From CAWDJT01 sp963828705 (GTDB lineage Bacteria > Desulfobacterota > Syntrophobacteria > Syntrophobacterales > Syntrophobacteraceae), in assembly GCA_963828705.1 (NCBI GenBank), contig CAWHGA010000045.1, positions 14,042 through 78,041 of the forward strand: a DNA stretch of 64,000 nucleotides, read 5' to 3'. The notes beneath the pieces were generated by a model. It was not told the origin of the DNA, searched no databases, and saw only the letters and a list, made by a program, of their open reading frames with translations. This document shows positions 57,199-64,000 of the stretch, piece after piece. The first letter of the stretch is position 1. Every line of letters begins with the position of its first letter. Made by a program: the position numbers and the translations under genes.

Positions 57199-57216
57199 AT
57201 GTGAACATTATCACAT
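57199..57216. promoter_or_regulatory. Candidate Rex autoregulatory operator
   Basis: ATGTGA-ACATTA-TCACAT is a perfect 6+6 dyad about 95 bases before the rex start. It matches the Rex consensus TTGTGA-N6-TCACAA at 10 of 12 arm positions. CRP/FNR-type TGTGA-N6-TCACA sites look alike, so the assignment rests mainly on position. Confidence 0.5.
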
Positions 57217-57311
57217 AGTTGACTCTGGCCGGCGGCGCCTCAGAGGATAGAGCGACCGGCGGACACTCCGGCGGCGCCATTGGAGCATTCGATGGATCGG
57301 GGGAGTTGTTA

Positions 57312-57944
57312 ATGAAATTTGCCAAGATCCCAATGGCCACCATCAATAGGCTTTCCATCTACATGCGGACGCTGCAGGAGCTCCTGGAGCAGGATCAGGA
57401 AGTTATTTCATCGGAACGCCTGGCCAAACAATGTGCCGTGAATCCAGCGCAAATCCGGAAAGACTTGGCGTATTTCGGTGAGTTTGGCATGCGTGGAGTG
57501 GGCTATCGGATCGGGGACCTGGTCAATGAGATCAAGGAGATCCTCGGGCTGAATCGCACCTGGAACCTGGCCATGATTGGCATAGGCAATCTGGGATCGG
57601 CCCTCATCCGCCACAGCAATTTCCTCAAGCATGGCTACATCTTTGCTGCGGCTTTTGACATGGACCCGCAGAAGGTCGGTCGTAAGCTGCCCAATGGGTT
57701 GGTGATCAACCATGTGGATGAGATGGACGAGATCATCAAGGACCGTGACATCAGCATCGGGGCCATCACCACGCCGGCCAGCGCAGCGCAGAGCGTGGCC
57801 AATCAGCTGATCCTGGCGGGGATCAACGGTATTCTTAATTTTGCCCCGGTTCAGATCCAGGTTCCCGACTGTTGTCACGTGGAAAACGTGGATTTCACCA
57901 TCAAGCTGGACTGTATCGCCTACCATCTGTCGTCTGGAAGTTAA
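57312..57944 (+). CDS. rex: Redox-sensing transcriptional repressor Rex
   Basis: A 210-residue NAD(H)-responsive repressor. The N-terminal winged helix (about 1-80) includes SSERLAKQCAVNPAQIRKDL and FGEFGMRGVGY; the Rossmann domain has GIGNLGSALIRH for NADH, followed by AAFDMDPQKVG. The C-terminal domain-swap helix is present. ATG at 57312 follows GGGGGAG by six bases. It directly follows the F0 genes, which it may regulate. Confidence 0.95.
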   Translation: MKFAKIPMATINRLSIYMRTLQELLEQDQEVISSERLAKQCAVNPAQIRKDLAYFGEFGMRGVGYRIGDLVNEIKEILGLNRTWNLAMIGIGNLGSALIRHSNFLKHGYIFAAAFDMDPQKVGRKLPNGLVINHVDEMDEIIKDRDISIGAITTPASAAQSVANQLILAGINGILNFAPVQIQVPDCCHVENVDFTIKLDCIAYHLSSGS

Positions 57945-58180
57945 CCAGCCCGTTTCTTGGCGGTACTTGCTGACCAATGAGCACCCCAGAGACTTCAGTG
58001 TAGCCATTATGGATGTGCTGTCAGCATCCATCGCCCGTGCTCATTAGGGCATTCCAGTTCCAATAGCGCCAAACCGCAAATCTTCTTCTCTGACCAGAAT
58101 CCCACCCTATGTGCTGTTGGTTGTCGAGTGGATGGCGCATGTTGGCGCCATTAAAGGCGGTATTCCCGTCCTTGTGTCCT

Positions 58181-60736
58181 TCATAGTATGAGTGGTCGCA
58201 GGAACTGGCCAGTGATTGAATTCGGTGAATGAGCAACCTCTTGCGGAGTCCCGCAAGCCACCAGTGAACCCCCGTCGTTACCCCCTCCGGGTCCCAGGTC
58301 GATGACATAATCGGCCACCCTGATGATCTCCAGATGATGCTCGATGACAATGATGGTGTTGCCGCGCTCACTCAGGCGCTGAAGAACGTGCAATAGGAGG
58401 TGGATATCGGCGAGGTGGAGACCGGTTGTGGGTTCATCGAGGACATAAAGTGTGGTGCCGGTTTCACGGCGGCCCAACTCGCGAGCTAACTTGATGCGCT
58501 GTGCTTCACCGCCGGAAATCTGTGTGGCGGGCTGTCCCAGACGCATATAACCCAGCCCGACTTCCTGCATGACGGCCAGGCGCCGGTGGATCTCCGGCAG
58601 GTTTTCGAAGAAAGCCGAAGCCTGCTGGATGGTCAGGTTCAAAATGTCGGCGATAGACTTGCCCTTGAAGTGAACTTCCAGGGTTTCGCGGCGAAAACGA
58701 GTGCCGTGGCAAACCGGGCAGGTAACAGTCACCGGAGGAAGAAAGTGCATGTCCAGGCGTTGGACGCCATCACCCTTGCAAGTCTCACAGCGGCCGCCCT
58801 TCACATTGAAGGAAAAGCGGCTCGCTCGGTAGCCTCGAGCTCGTGCTTCTGGAACCTGCGCGTAGAGCTGGCGGATTATGGCGAAGGCTCCGGTGTAGGT
58901 GGCCGGGTTGGACCGTGGCGATCGTTCAAGAGCGCTTTGATCGATGTGCACCACACGCGCCAGAGAGTCGGCCCCATCAATGCCGGTATGGGGCAAGGGG
59001 GTTAGGGCGGCACGATGGAGCCGTTGGGCAAGGGCTGCGTACAAGGTTTGCAGCACCAAACTGCTCTTTCCTGAGCCTGAAACTCCGGTTACGCAGGTAA
59101 TGCACCCCACAGGAAAGGCTGCGGTGACATCCTTGAGGTTATGACCTCGGGCGCCAGCCACCCGCAGCCATGCATGATCAGAGAGGGTGCGCGCCTTGGA
59201 GACTGGTAACCGGAGCTGCCCCGTGAGATACTGGCCGGTAAGCGACGTTGGGTGCTGAAGGAGCCCTGGAGCCGGGCCAGCATAGATCACTTCACCCCCC
59301 TTTTCCCCAGCCCCCAGCCCCATATCGACGACAAAGTCCGCCTGACGGATGGTGTCAGCGTCGTGTTCGACCACCAAGACAGTGTTCCCCGCATCACGCA
59401 GGCGCCTCAAGATTTCCATCAAGCGAGCGTGGTCACGGGGATGCAGACCGGTACTCGGTTCGTCCAGAACATACAGTACCCCGGAAAGGTGGCTGCTGAT
59501 CTGGTGAGTCAGACGGATGCGTTGGGCTTCGCCGCCGGAAAGAGTATTGGTGGGTCGATCCAAGCTTACATAGGGGAGGCCAAGTTCAATGAGGGTTTGC
59601 AGTCGTCGCGCGATTTCGTCGAGAACCCGTACCCCAATCTCCCGTTGCGATGTCGGCAATTGGAGGTTAGCCAGCCAAGCATGCAGATCTGCCACCGGCA
59701 GCGCAGACAGGCTATCAATGGTCAAACCGCCTACGGTCACCGCCTGCGCCTGACGGTTGAGGCGCCCCCCGCCGCAGCCCGGGCAAAGGCCACCGGCTGA
59801 AGATAACCAGCCCAGTTGGGTCATCGGTTGATCAGCAGAGGTGGCGCCGTTGCCGGGAATTGTGTCATAGGCCGAAGCGTCATCGGCTATCACGCCCATG
59901 CCTTTGCACTGAGGACATGCACCCGTCGGGTGATTGAAAGAGAATAGACTCAGCGTTGGCGCTGCAGCGTCCCTTCCACAATGCAGGCAACAGAACTTCT
60001 CGGTGAAACGCTGTTCCTCCCCTCCTTCGCGAAGCACGGTCACCCGACCATTAGAGTGATGCGCTGCAATTTCAAGCGATTCGGCCAGGCGCTGAGTGCT
60101 TTCCCGATTCAGGATCAGGCGATCCACCACGACATCCACCTGATAGGACGGTTGCCGGGGCAGACTGGGTATCTCTTCGAGGGAGGAAATCTGGCCGTCA
60201 ATCCGGACCCGCACGAAGCCGTCGCGTCTGATGCTTTTGAGCAATCGCGGCAGGCTGGTGGTGTTCACTACTCCCAGCGGGGCCAGCACCCAAAGGCGAC
60301 TGCCGTCAGGCCAGACTAACATCCTATCGACCATTTGCTGGACAGTGTGTGCCTGGATAATCTGGCCACAGTTGGAACAATGGACCGTTCCCAGGCGGGT
60401 GTAAAGGACACGCAAAAAGTCATAAATCTCCGTGATGGTACCCACGGTGGAGCGAGAATTCCTGGGGAGCGGTTTTTGTTCAATGGCGATAGCCGGGCGC
60501 AATCCTTCGATGCTGTCGACGAGGGGCCGGTCAAGCTGCTGAAGAAACTGCCGCGCCTGGGTAGAAAGAGATTCCAAATAGCGCCACTGGCCTTCCGCAA
60601 AAAGCGTGTCGAAGGCCAGTGAAGATTTCCCGGAGCCGCTAACACCGGTGATAACGATCAATTGCTCGTGGGGAAGGGCCACCGTGATATTCTTGAGGTT
60701 GTGCTGGCGCGCGCCCTTGATGAGTATCTGTTTCAT
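58181..60736 (-). CDS. uvrA: UvrA-family excinuclease subunit without the insertion domain
   Basis: An 851-residue tandem ABC ATPase of nucleotide excision repair (canonical length about 940). First ATPase: GVSGSGKSSLAFDTLFAEG, with LSGGEAQRIRL and VLDEPSTGLHPRD; second: GVSGSGKSSLVLQTLYAAL, with ISGGEAQRIKLARELG and YVLDEPTTGLHLAD. The zinc pairs CSNC, CLHC, CPQC and CPGC and the later CETCKGDG and CPVC are present. The UvrB-binding region is kept. Between CPQCKGMGV and CPGCGGGRL there are only about 40 residues, where normal UvrA has a DNA-contacting insertion domain of about 100 more. Frame and spacing are clean, so the shortening is real. Confidence 0.92.
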   Translation of the reverse strand: MKQILIKGARQHNLKNITVALPHEQLIVITGVSGSGKSSLAFDTLFAEGQWRYLESLSTQARQFLQQLDRPLVDSIEGLRPAIAIEQKPLPRNSRSTVGTITEIYDFLRVLYTRLGTVHCSNCGQIIQAHTVQQMVDRMLVWPDGSRLWVLAPLGVVNTTSLPRLLKSIRRDGFVRVRIDGQISSLEEIPSLPRQPSYQVDVVVDRLILNRESTQRLAESLEIAAHHSNGRVTVLREGGEEQRFTEKFCCLHCGRDAAAPTLSLFSFNHPTGACPQCKGMGVIADDASAYDTIPGNGATSADQPMTQLGWLSSAGGLCPGCGGGRLNRQAQAVTVGGLTIDSLSALPVADLHAWLANLQLPTSQREIGVRVLDEIARRLQTLIELGLPYVSLDRPTNTLSGGEAQRIRLTHQISSHLSGVLYVLDEPSTGLHPRDHARLMEILRRLRDAGNTVLVVEHDADTIRQADFVVDMGLGAGEKGGEVIYAGPAPGLLQHPTSLTGQYLTGQLRLPVSKARTLSDHAWLRVAGARGHNLKDVTAAFPVGCITCVTGVSGSGKSSLVLQTLYAALAQRLHRAALTPLPHTGIDGADSLARVVHIDQSALERSPRSNPATYTGAFAIIRQLYAQVPEARARGYRASRFSFNVKGGRCETCKGDGVQRLDMHFLPPVTVTCPVCHGTRFRRETLEVHFKGKSIADILNLTIQQASAFFENLPEIHRRLAVMQEVGLGYMRLGQPATQISGGEAQRIKLARELGRRETGTTLYVLDEPTTGLHLADIHLLLHVLQRLSERGNTIIVIEHHLEIIRVADYVIDLGPGGGNDGGSLVACGTPQEVAHSPNSITGQFLRPLIL

Positions 60737-61498
60737 GGATCAACCACCCGTTGCTCGGCGCACATTTCCGCGAACTACACCTTGGTCACCCGGCATTATC
60801 TCACGAAGATTCCGATAATGCCACTGGGCAGGAGAGTATACACGTGAGTGTGATATTGTTTCGAATCCTGGAACGATTGTGGTGAGATGCCACTTTGCCG
60901 ATTGCTAAGCCCTGACCGAAGGAAAGCCTGATTCGACGTCCTCTACGGTTTTGCTCTCGGGCATTTATTACCCAGAGATTGGACATCTCTTAACAGTAAG
61001 GAATATTCCATCCATTTTGACAGCTTGTGATCTTGGGTGGCCCAGGCAACGAGTTGCCTGGGTCCGAAGGAAAAGAGGCGCGGCCATGTTTTGCTCGCTA
61101 TACTGAACCTCTTGCCCTGCGGGCACGGCCAGCAAGTTGGCCATGTCACCCATGGGATTGGCCACGCATTTGCGAACACTTGTGCTTAGTTGACGCCAAT
61201 GGGCTTCCGCCGGAATGACGAAAGCAGGATTTTCGGATACTTAATTGTGTAGAGCTGTACCAAAGGGGTTTATCGCGCCAAGCATCGACGCTCAGGAATC
61301 CCTCTCGCCAGGAATGGCAGACACAGCCTGTGTGTGGCTTCGGTGACCGAGCGACAACACGACTGGTCATCTCACTAGTTGTGGGGATTTGGCCGGATGG
61401 AACCCGAGGAAAGCTGTCAGAATATGCCACCAGTGCGTTTCAATGGCCCGCATGATTCAGGAGCAGTTGATCCGAGGCGTCGATTCTGTATGTGAAAT
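60737..61498. other. Gene-free stretch (762 bp) between uvrA and the tmRNA scar
   Basis: No convincing protein frame. It contains a perfect 9-bp hairpin with a 4-nt loop at 61041-61062 (CCCAGGCAA/TTGCCTGGG) and several GC-rich complementary patches around 61080-61180, so a structured RNA or repeat remnant is possible. I do not recognise it as a known RNA family. Confidence 0.4.
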
Positions 61499-61524
61499 TG
61501 GTGGAGGCGGCGGGAGTTGAACCC
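61499..61524 (-). other. 3'-end fragment of tmRNA (ssrA), candidate attachment site
   Basis: On the minus strand, GGGTTCAACTCCCGCC is followed by GCCTCCACCA: the T-loop, acceptor stem and CCA of a tmRNA. The rest of ssrA is absent, and the 5' arm of the T-stem is mismatched just beyond the fragment. Such orphan 3' ends are left when an element integrates into ssrA. By orientation the element would lie to the right, where accessory genes appear. Confidence 0.75.
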
Positions 61525-61682
61525 ATCGCCTAAATCCTTGAGACATCTTTGATGTGCAGCGATATTCAACGATGTCCAACACTTATAACAACATAGTCTC
61601 ACTTTCTGTCCGGTCGAAGTTCGCAAAAAATCGGTGAAAGTCGTTCGAATTTGTCTCGTTTGGGGAAAGTTTAGGGAAAGGT

Positions 61683-61755
61683 GGTCAGGGGGATTTTGGA
61701 TGCTTGAAGGGATCTTTCTGCAAGATTCAACCGCATGTGGAGCATCCCCCTGACC
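61683..61755. repeat. Long inverted repeat with internal hairpin
   Basis: GGTCAGGGGGAT (61683-61694) pairs perfectly with 61744-61755. An inner ATGCT/AGCAT extends the stem past a bulge, and a smaller hairpin lies in the loop. TTTTA follows on the plus strand. It may be a terminator, a small RNA or an element end. Confidence 0.55.
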
Positions 61756-61906
61756 TTTTAGCGGATCAGCGTGTCTGGTTTGGATGCTCTCTTGAGAAAA
61801 GGAATGGAAGAGATTGTGAAATGAGGTAACATAAAAAAAGAGGGAATGTCCCTTTAGAGAGTTGTGTTGATCTTCTGATTGAAAAATCGGTGCTCAGCGA
61901 GATGAG

Positions 61907-62161
61907 ATGATGGACGAAGAAAAACTGTTGGATCGCATCACGGTGAACCCCAGAATATTTGGCGGTAAACCAATCGTCAGAGGGCGACGGCTTGCGGTAG
62001 AGCACGTGCTCGGTATGCTTGCTGTGGGCGACAGCATGGAAACCATCCTCGAAGGCTACCCGTGGTTGGAGCCAGAGGATGTTCAAGCCTGTCTTGTGTA
62101 TGCACGTAGGCTCGTTGGACATGAACGGGTTGAACCCCTCCTGATGGAGACTGGCACGTGA
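61907..62161 (+). CDS. DUF433 antitoxin
   Basis: An 84-residue DUF433 protein (Vap-like antitoxin with a winged-helix-type fold). Family signature: ITVNPRIFGGKPIVRGRRLAV, then VLGMLAVGDSMETILEGYPWL and EDVQACLVYA. It overlaps the downstream DUF5615 gene by four bases (GTGA), so the pair is translationally coupled. Antitoxins of this class usually repress their own promoter. The first of two adjacent ATGs is used as the start; the second would be one residue shorter. Confidence 0.9.
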   Translation: MMDEEKLLDRITVNPRIFGGKPIVRGRRLAVEHVLGMLAVGDSMETILEGYPWLEPEDVQACLVYARRLVGHERVEPLLMETGT

Positions 62162-62520
62162 GAGTCCTTTTGGATACTTGCGTGTGGGGTGGTGCCATAG
62201 GGGATATTCAATCTGCGGGTCATGACGTTTTGTGGGCAGGAGAATGTGATGAAGACCCTGGCGACGAGGAAATCCTTGCCAGAGCACATGATGAAGGTCG
62301 AGTCCTGATAACGCTGGATAAAGACTTTGGTGAGCTTGCTGTGGTGAGAAAAATGCCCCATTCAGGAATCATACGATTGGTCAACTTCCCCGCAAGGCAG
62401 CAGGGAGGTGTCGCACTGCAAATCCTCACTCATTATGCGGAGGAGTTGCTTGCTGGAGCAATTGTCACGGTAGACTCCAGAAAGATCAGGGTGCGACCAC
62501 CTTATGAGAAGGAAGGATGA
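62158..62520 (+). CDS. DUF5615 PIN-like toxin
   Basis: A 120-residue PIN-like (Mut7-C-related) protein. Acidic residues that usually line the nuclease site are at MRVLLDTCVW, DPGDEEIL and LITLDKDFGEL; SAGHDVLWAGE matches the family's GHDV strand. Predicted RNase toxin of the DUF433/DUF5615 module. The GTG start has GGAG eight bases upstream, within the antitoxin gene. It lies inside the putative integrated element, where such modules help stabilise the DNA. Confidence 0.88.
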   Translation: MRVLLDTCVWGGAIGDIQSAGHDVLWAGECDEDPGDEEILARAHDEGRVLITLDKDFGELAVVRKMPHSGIIRLVNFPARQQGGVALQILTHYAEELLAGAIVTVDSRKIRVRPPYEKEG

Positions 62521-62654
62521 ATCTGATTCTCTTTCTATCATGAAAGGTGGCAACCGTTCCTGCCTTGTCATTTTCGTGTTAAACCGAATTACTCTCTGCG
62601 TTGCTCCCTCTCTCCATTTGATTCTGGCTGTCACCATTTTCGGAGGAGCCAAGC

Positions 62655-63143
62655 TTGGCCTGCTTCGAATGCTGCCCAACATGTGAAAGCCACAAAATCT
62701 CATTCACAATGGGGCACCATCACTTCCTTGAAAGTGGACTGGATAACGTCCACTTGATCAATGTGGACATCTGGTCGTGCAGCGATTGCGAGGAAAGGAT
62801 TGTGTTGATCCCTCGCTCAACAGAACTCATGAAATCCATATGTGAAAGCATCTTGCTCAAGCCGATGACCCTCTCCGGTGCAGAGATCAGATTTCTTCGA
62901 AAGAATTTGGCTCTGAAGATCACTGAGTTTGCTCAGTTGCTGGGAATGGATCGGGTCACGGTTTCTCGGTGGGAAAACGGGCACGAAACCCCATCGAGGT
63001 CTGCTGATCGATTGGTGCGACTGACTTACGCTGTGGAGGCGAACATCTCTGAAGATTCAAGAGAGCAGTTGCGAAGGAATCTGAGAAAAGAGGAGATCGA
63101 TTCCAGGGTAGATTACTTTGTATCCCTCCCGTTGGCTTCATGA
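62655..63143 (+). CDS. YgiT/MqsA-type zinc finger and HTH (XRE) protein
   Basis: A 162-residue protein. The N-terminus has paired cysteines (CCPTC and later CSDC) typical of the YgiT-type zinc domain; the C-terminus is an XRE helix-turn-helix (RKNLALKITEFAQLLGMDRV then TVSRWENGHETPS). MqsA-class proteins are antitoxins and repressors paired with MqsR or DUF4258 toxins. No toxin frame is found in the 134 bases before it or after it, so it looks orphan. A TTG start with GGAGGAG six bases upstream is used. Confidence 0.8.
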   Translation: MACFECCPTCESHKISFTMGHHHFLESGLDNVHLINVDIWSCSDCEERIVLIPRSTELMKSICESILLKPMTLSGAEIRFLRKNLALKITEFAQLLGMDRVTVSRWENGHETPSRSADRLVRLTYAVEANISEDSREQLRRNLRKEEIDSRVDYFVSLPLAS

Positions 63144-63146
63144 TGA

Positions 63147-63524
63147 TCAGCTTGCAAGGAGGGCCGGTTCCCCCTGTGCCACTCGGTCCGCCACTGTCGG
63201 AATGCCAAGAATGCGTTGACCTCCATTCTTCTTTGGAATGGCCACCGCTTTCACCGGCGGGGGAAAGTAGCTCCCCGACGACATCCGGTTCCAGACCTTA
63301 TAGAGATTGCCCTTCAGGTCCCTCTCAAAGTCCTCGATCGTCTCCCTGTCCACCCCGGCAGCACCTGCGTTGGCTTTGACGGCCTTGAAGGCCTCCACCA
63401 CCAGCTGCTTTGAGATGACAAACGGTTTTGTTGCACCCAACAGTCTCCTCCTGCTTAGCAGTTGGACTCCAAATACAACCGCTTGACCCAACCCCTTTGC
63501 TCCAACCGCATTACCGGCCTTCAT
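63147..63524 (-). pseudogene. Group II intron reverse transcriptase/maturase, N-terminal fragment
   Basis: The frame begins MKAGNAVGAKGLGQ at 63524. KAVKANAGAAGVDRETIEDF and SYFPPPVKAVAIPKKNGGQR, then ILGIPTVADRVAQ, are the conserved N-terminal blocks of LtrA-type reverse transcriptases. After RVAQ (about 63174) the family should continue with the polymerase palm, but the sequence turns into unrelated codons and stops. About 300 or more residues, including the YADD active site, are missing. Confidence 0.9.
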
Positions 63525-64000
63525 CGCTCATACGGGTTGGTCCGCCCCAGTGCCCCGCATCGGTACTCTCGCCTCGTGGTTTATGCCACTTGTGCTTCTC
63601 CCTTGACATCAGAGCAACTGGTTCCCGCAGTTCCGCACGAAAGCCTGGATCAGGTTCACGCCTCCTATACGCCGGCTGCCGTCTGCCCAGTTGCCAGGTA
63701 TCCGACAGACTCGTCCCGGGAGATAGAAAAGCCCCCGGTTTTGACAAGCTATTCTATGGCTTACGACGCTTCAACGGAGGTTCACTTGCGTTCGTCTCTC
63801 TGATCCCTACCTGCTCGGGGTATGTCCCCGACGCTTTGACTCCAACGCTCACTACCGACGGCTTTTGACCGCAGCAGCTTGGAGTGGTTTGAAGCCCGCT
63901 CCTGGAAGCCGACTCCGAAGGGCCTACCTTCATCTTCCGTGCAGCTTATGCACAGTAGGTCAGCTCATCTTGAGCCTCCTTTCCGTGCGCCTGCGGCGCA
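63174..64000 (-). mobile_element. Truncated group II intron (5' part), running off the window
   Basis: Upstream of the reverse transcriptase start on the minus strand (63525-64000) the sequence is noncoding but shows stretches I recognise from domain I-IV RNA of bacterial group II introns, such as TTTCGTGCGGAACTGCGGGA and AGGAGGCGTGAACC. The intron is oriented minus. Its 3' end is lost at about 63174, 30 bases from the stop of the MqsA-like gene. The 5' end lies beyond the window or very near 64000. Confidence 0.85.

Noticed and set aside
61499..61524. A complete tRNA or tmRNA gene
   Set aside because: Only the T-loop, acceptor 3' strand and CCA are present; no D-arm, anticodon, tag frame or 5' acceptor strand is found nearby.
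63428..63868. Overlapping plus- and minus-strand frames of 78-146 codons near the right end
   Set aside because: They lie in the RNA domains of the group II intron. Such frames are often called hypothetical proteins but are intron RNA.
1..64000. CRISPR arrays, prophage structural genes or a biosynthetic gene cluster
   Set aside because: No regularly spaced direct repeats and no cas, capsid, terminase, PKS or NRPS signatures were seen on either strand.

Overview
The window reads as one chromosomal segment of an anaerobic member of the Desulfobacterota (former Deltaproteobacteria), most like the Syntrophobacterales. No 16S rRNA is present. The placement rests on a periplasmic Tat-exported [NiFe] hydrogenase, a ferredoxin-EtfA fusion next to EtfB and an acyl-CoA dehydrogenase, a methylmalonyl-CoA-type carboxyltransferase with a separate biotin carrier, atpZ-atpI-atpB-atpE standing apart from the F1 genes, and a 902-residue radical SAM/DUF2344 fusion. 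The DNA is GC-rich, so many long antisense frames are only shadows.

Layout. 1-6 kb: Hsp20, an MFS carrier, a small helical protein, a broken DsrE-like gene, mnmG, a TIGR01212 radical SAM protein and a biotin carrier. 6.2-15.8 kb (minus strand): one cluster, livG-acyl-CoA synthetase-livH-livM-livK-livF-LEA2 protein-phenylacetate-CoA-ligase-like gene, which looks like import of an organic acid with CoA activation. An acyl-CoA carboxyltransferase diverges from it at 16.5 kb. 18-31.5 kb (minus strand): yceD-rpmF-plsX(broken)-acyl-CoA dehydrogenase-etfB-etfA-fabG-fabF-rpiB-glyA-ribD-ribE-ribBA-ribH-nusB. 31.7-36.6 kb: gltX, a sensor kinase with a degenerate ATPase domain, and a UDP-glucuronate decarboxylase. 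36.8-40.2 kb: hydrogenase small and large subunits and their maturation protease. 40.7-47.3 kb: MoxR ATPase with a CoxE-like VWA protein, TtcA-like protein, polA and a small membrane/coiled-coil protein. 47.9-60.7 kb: a cysteine-desulfurase homologue without its PLP lysine, radical SAM, rng, hemL, atpZ-atpI-atpB-atpE, rex and a short uvrA.

From about 61.5 kb the character changes. A 26-bp copy of the 3' end of tmRNA, a typical integration scar, is followed by a structured inverted repeat, a DUF433/DUF5615 toxin-antitoxin pair, an orphan YgiT/MqsA-type regulator and a truncated group II intron. This looks like the left end of an integrated element that runs out of the window.

At least sixteen frame breaks in thirteen conserved genes (livF, livK, nusB, fabG, etfA, plsX, yceD, hydrogenase large subunit, VWA, ttcA, polA, hemL and a small membrane protein) almost all resolve with one base, often in a short homopolymer. 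They are most simply sequencing errors, and those genes are annotated here as whole genes. plsX differs: it also lacks internal segments, and fabH and acpP are missing from their usual places.

Strongest leads: the lysine-less cysteine desulfurase, the tmRNA scar with its accessory cargo, the ligase-laden liv cluster, the damaged plsX/acpP region, the uvrA without an insertion domain, the pseudo-kinase, and possible Rex operators in front of both atp and rex.
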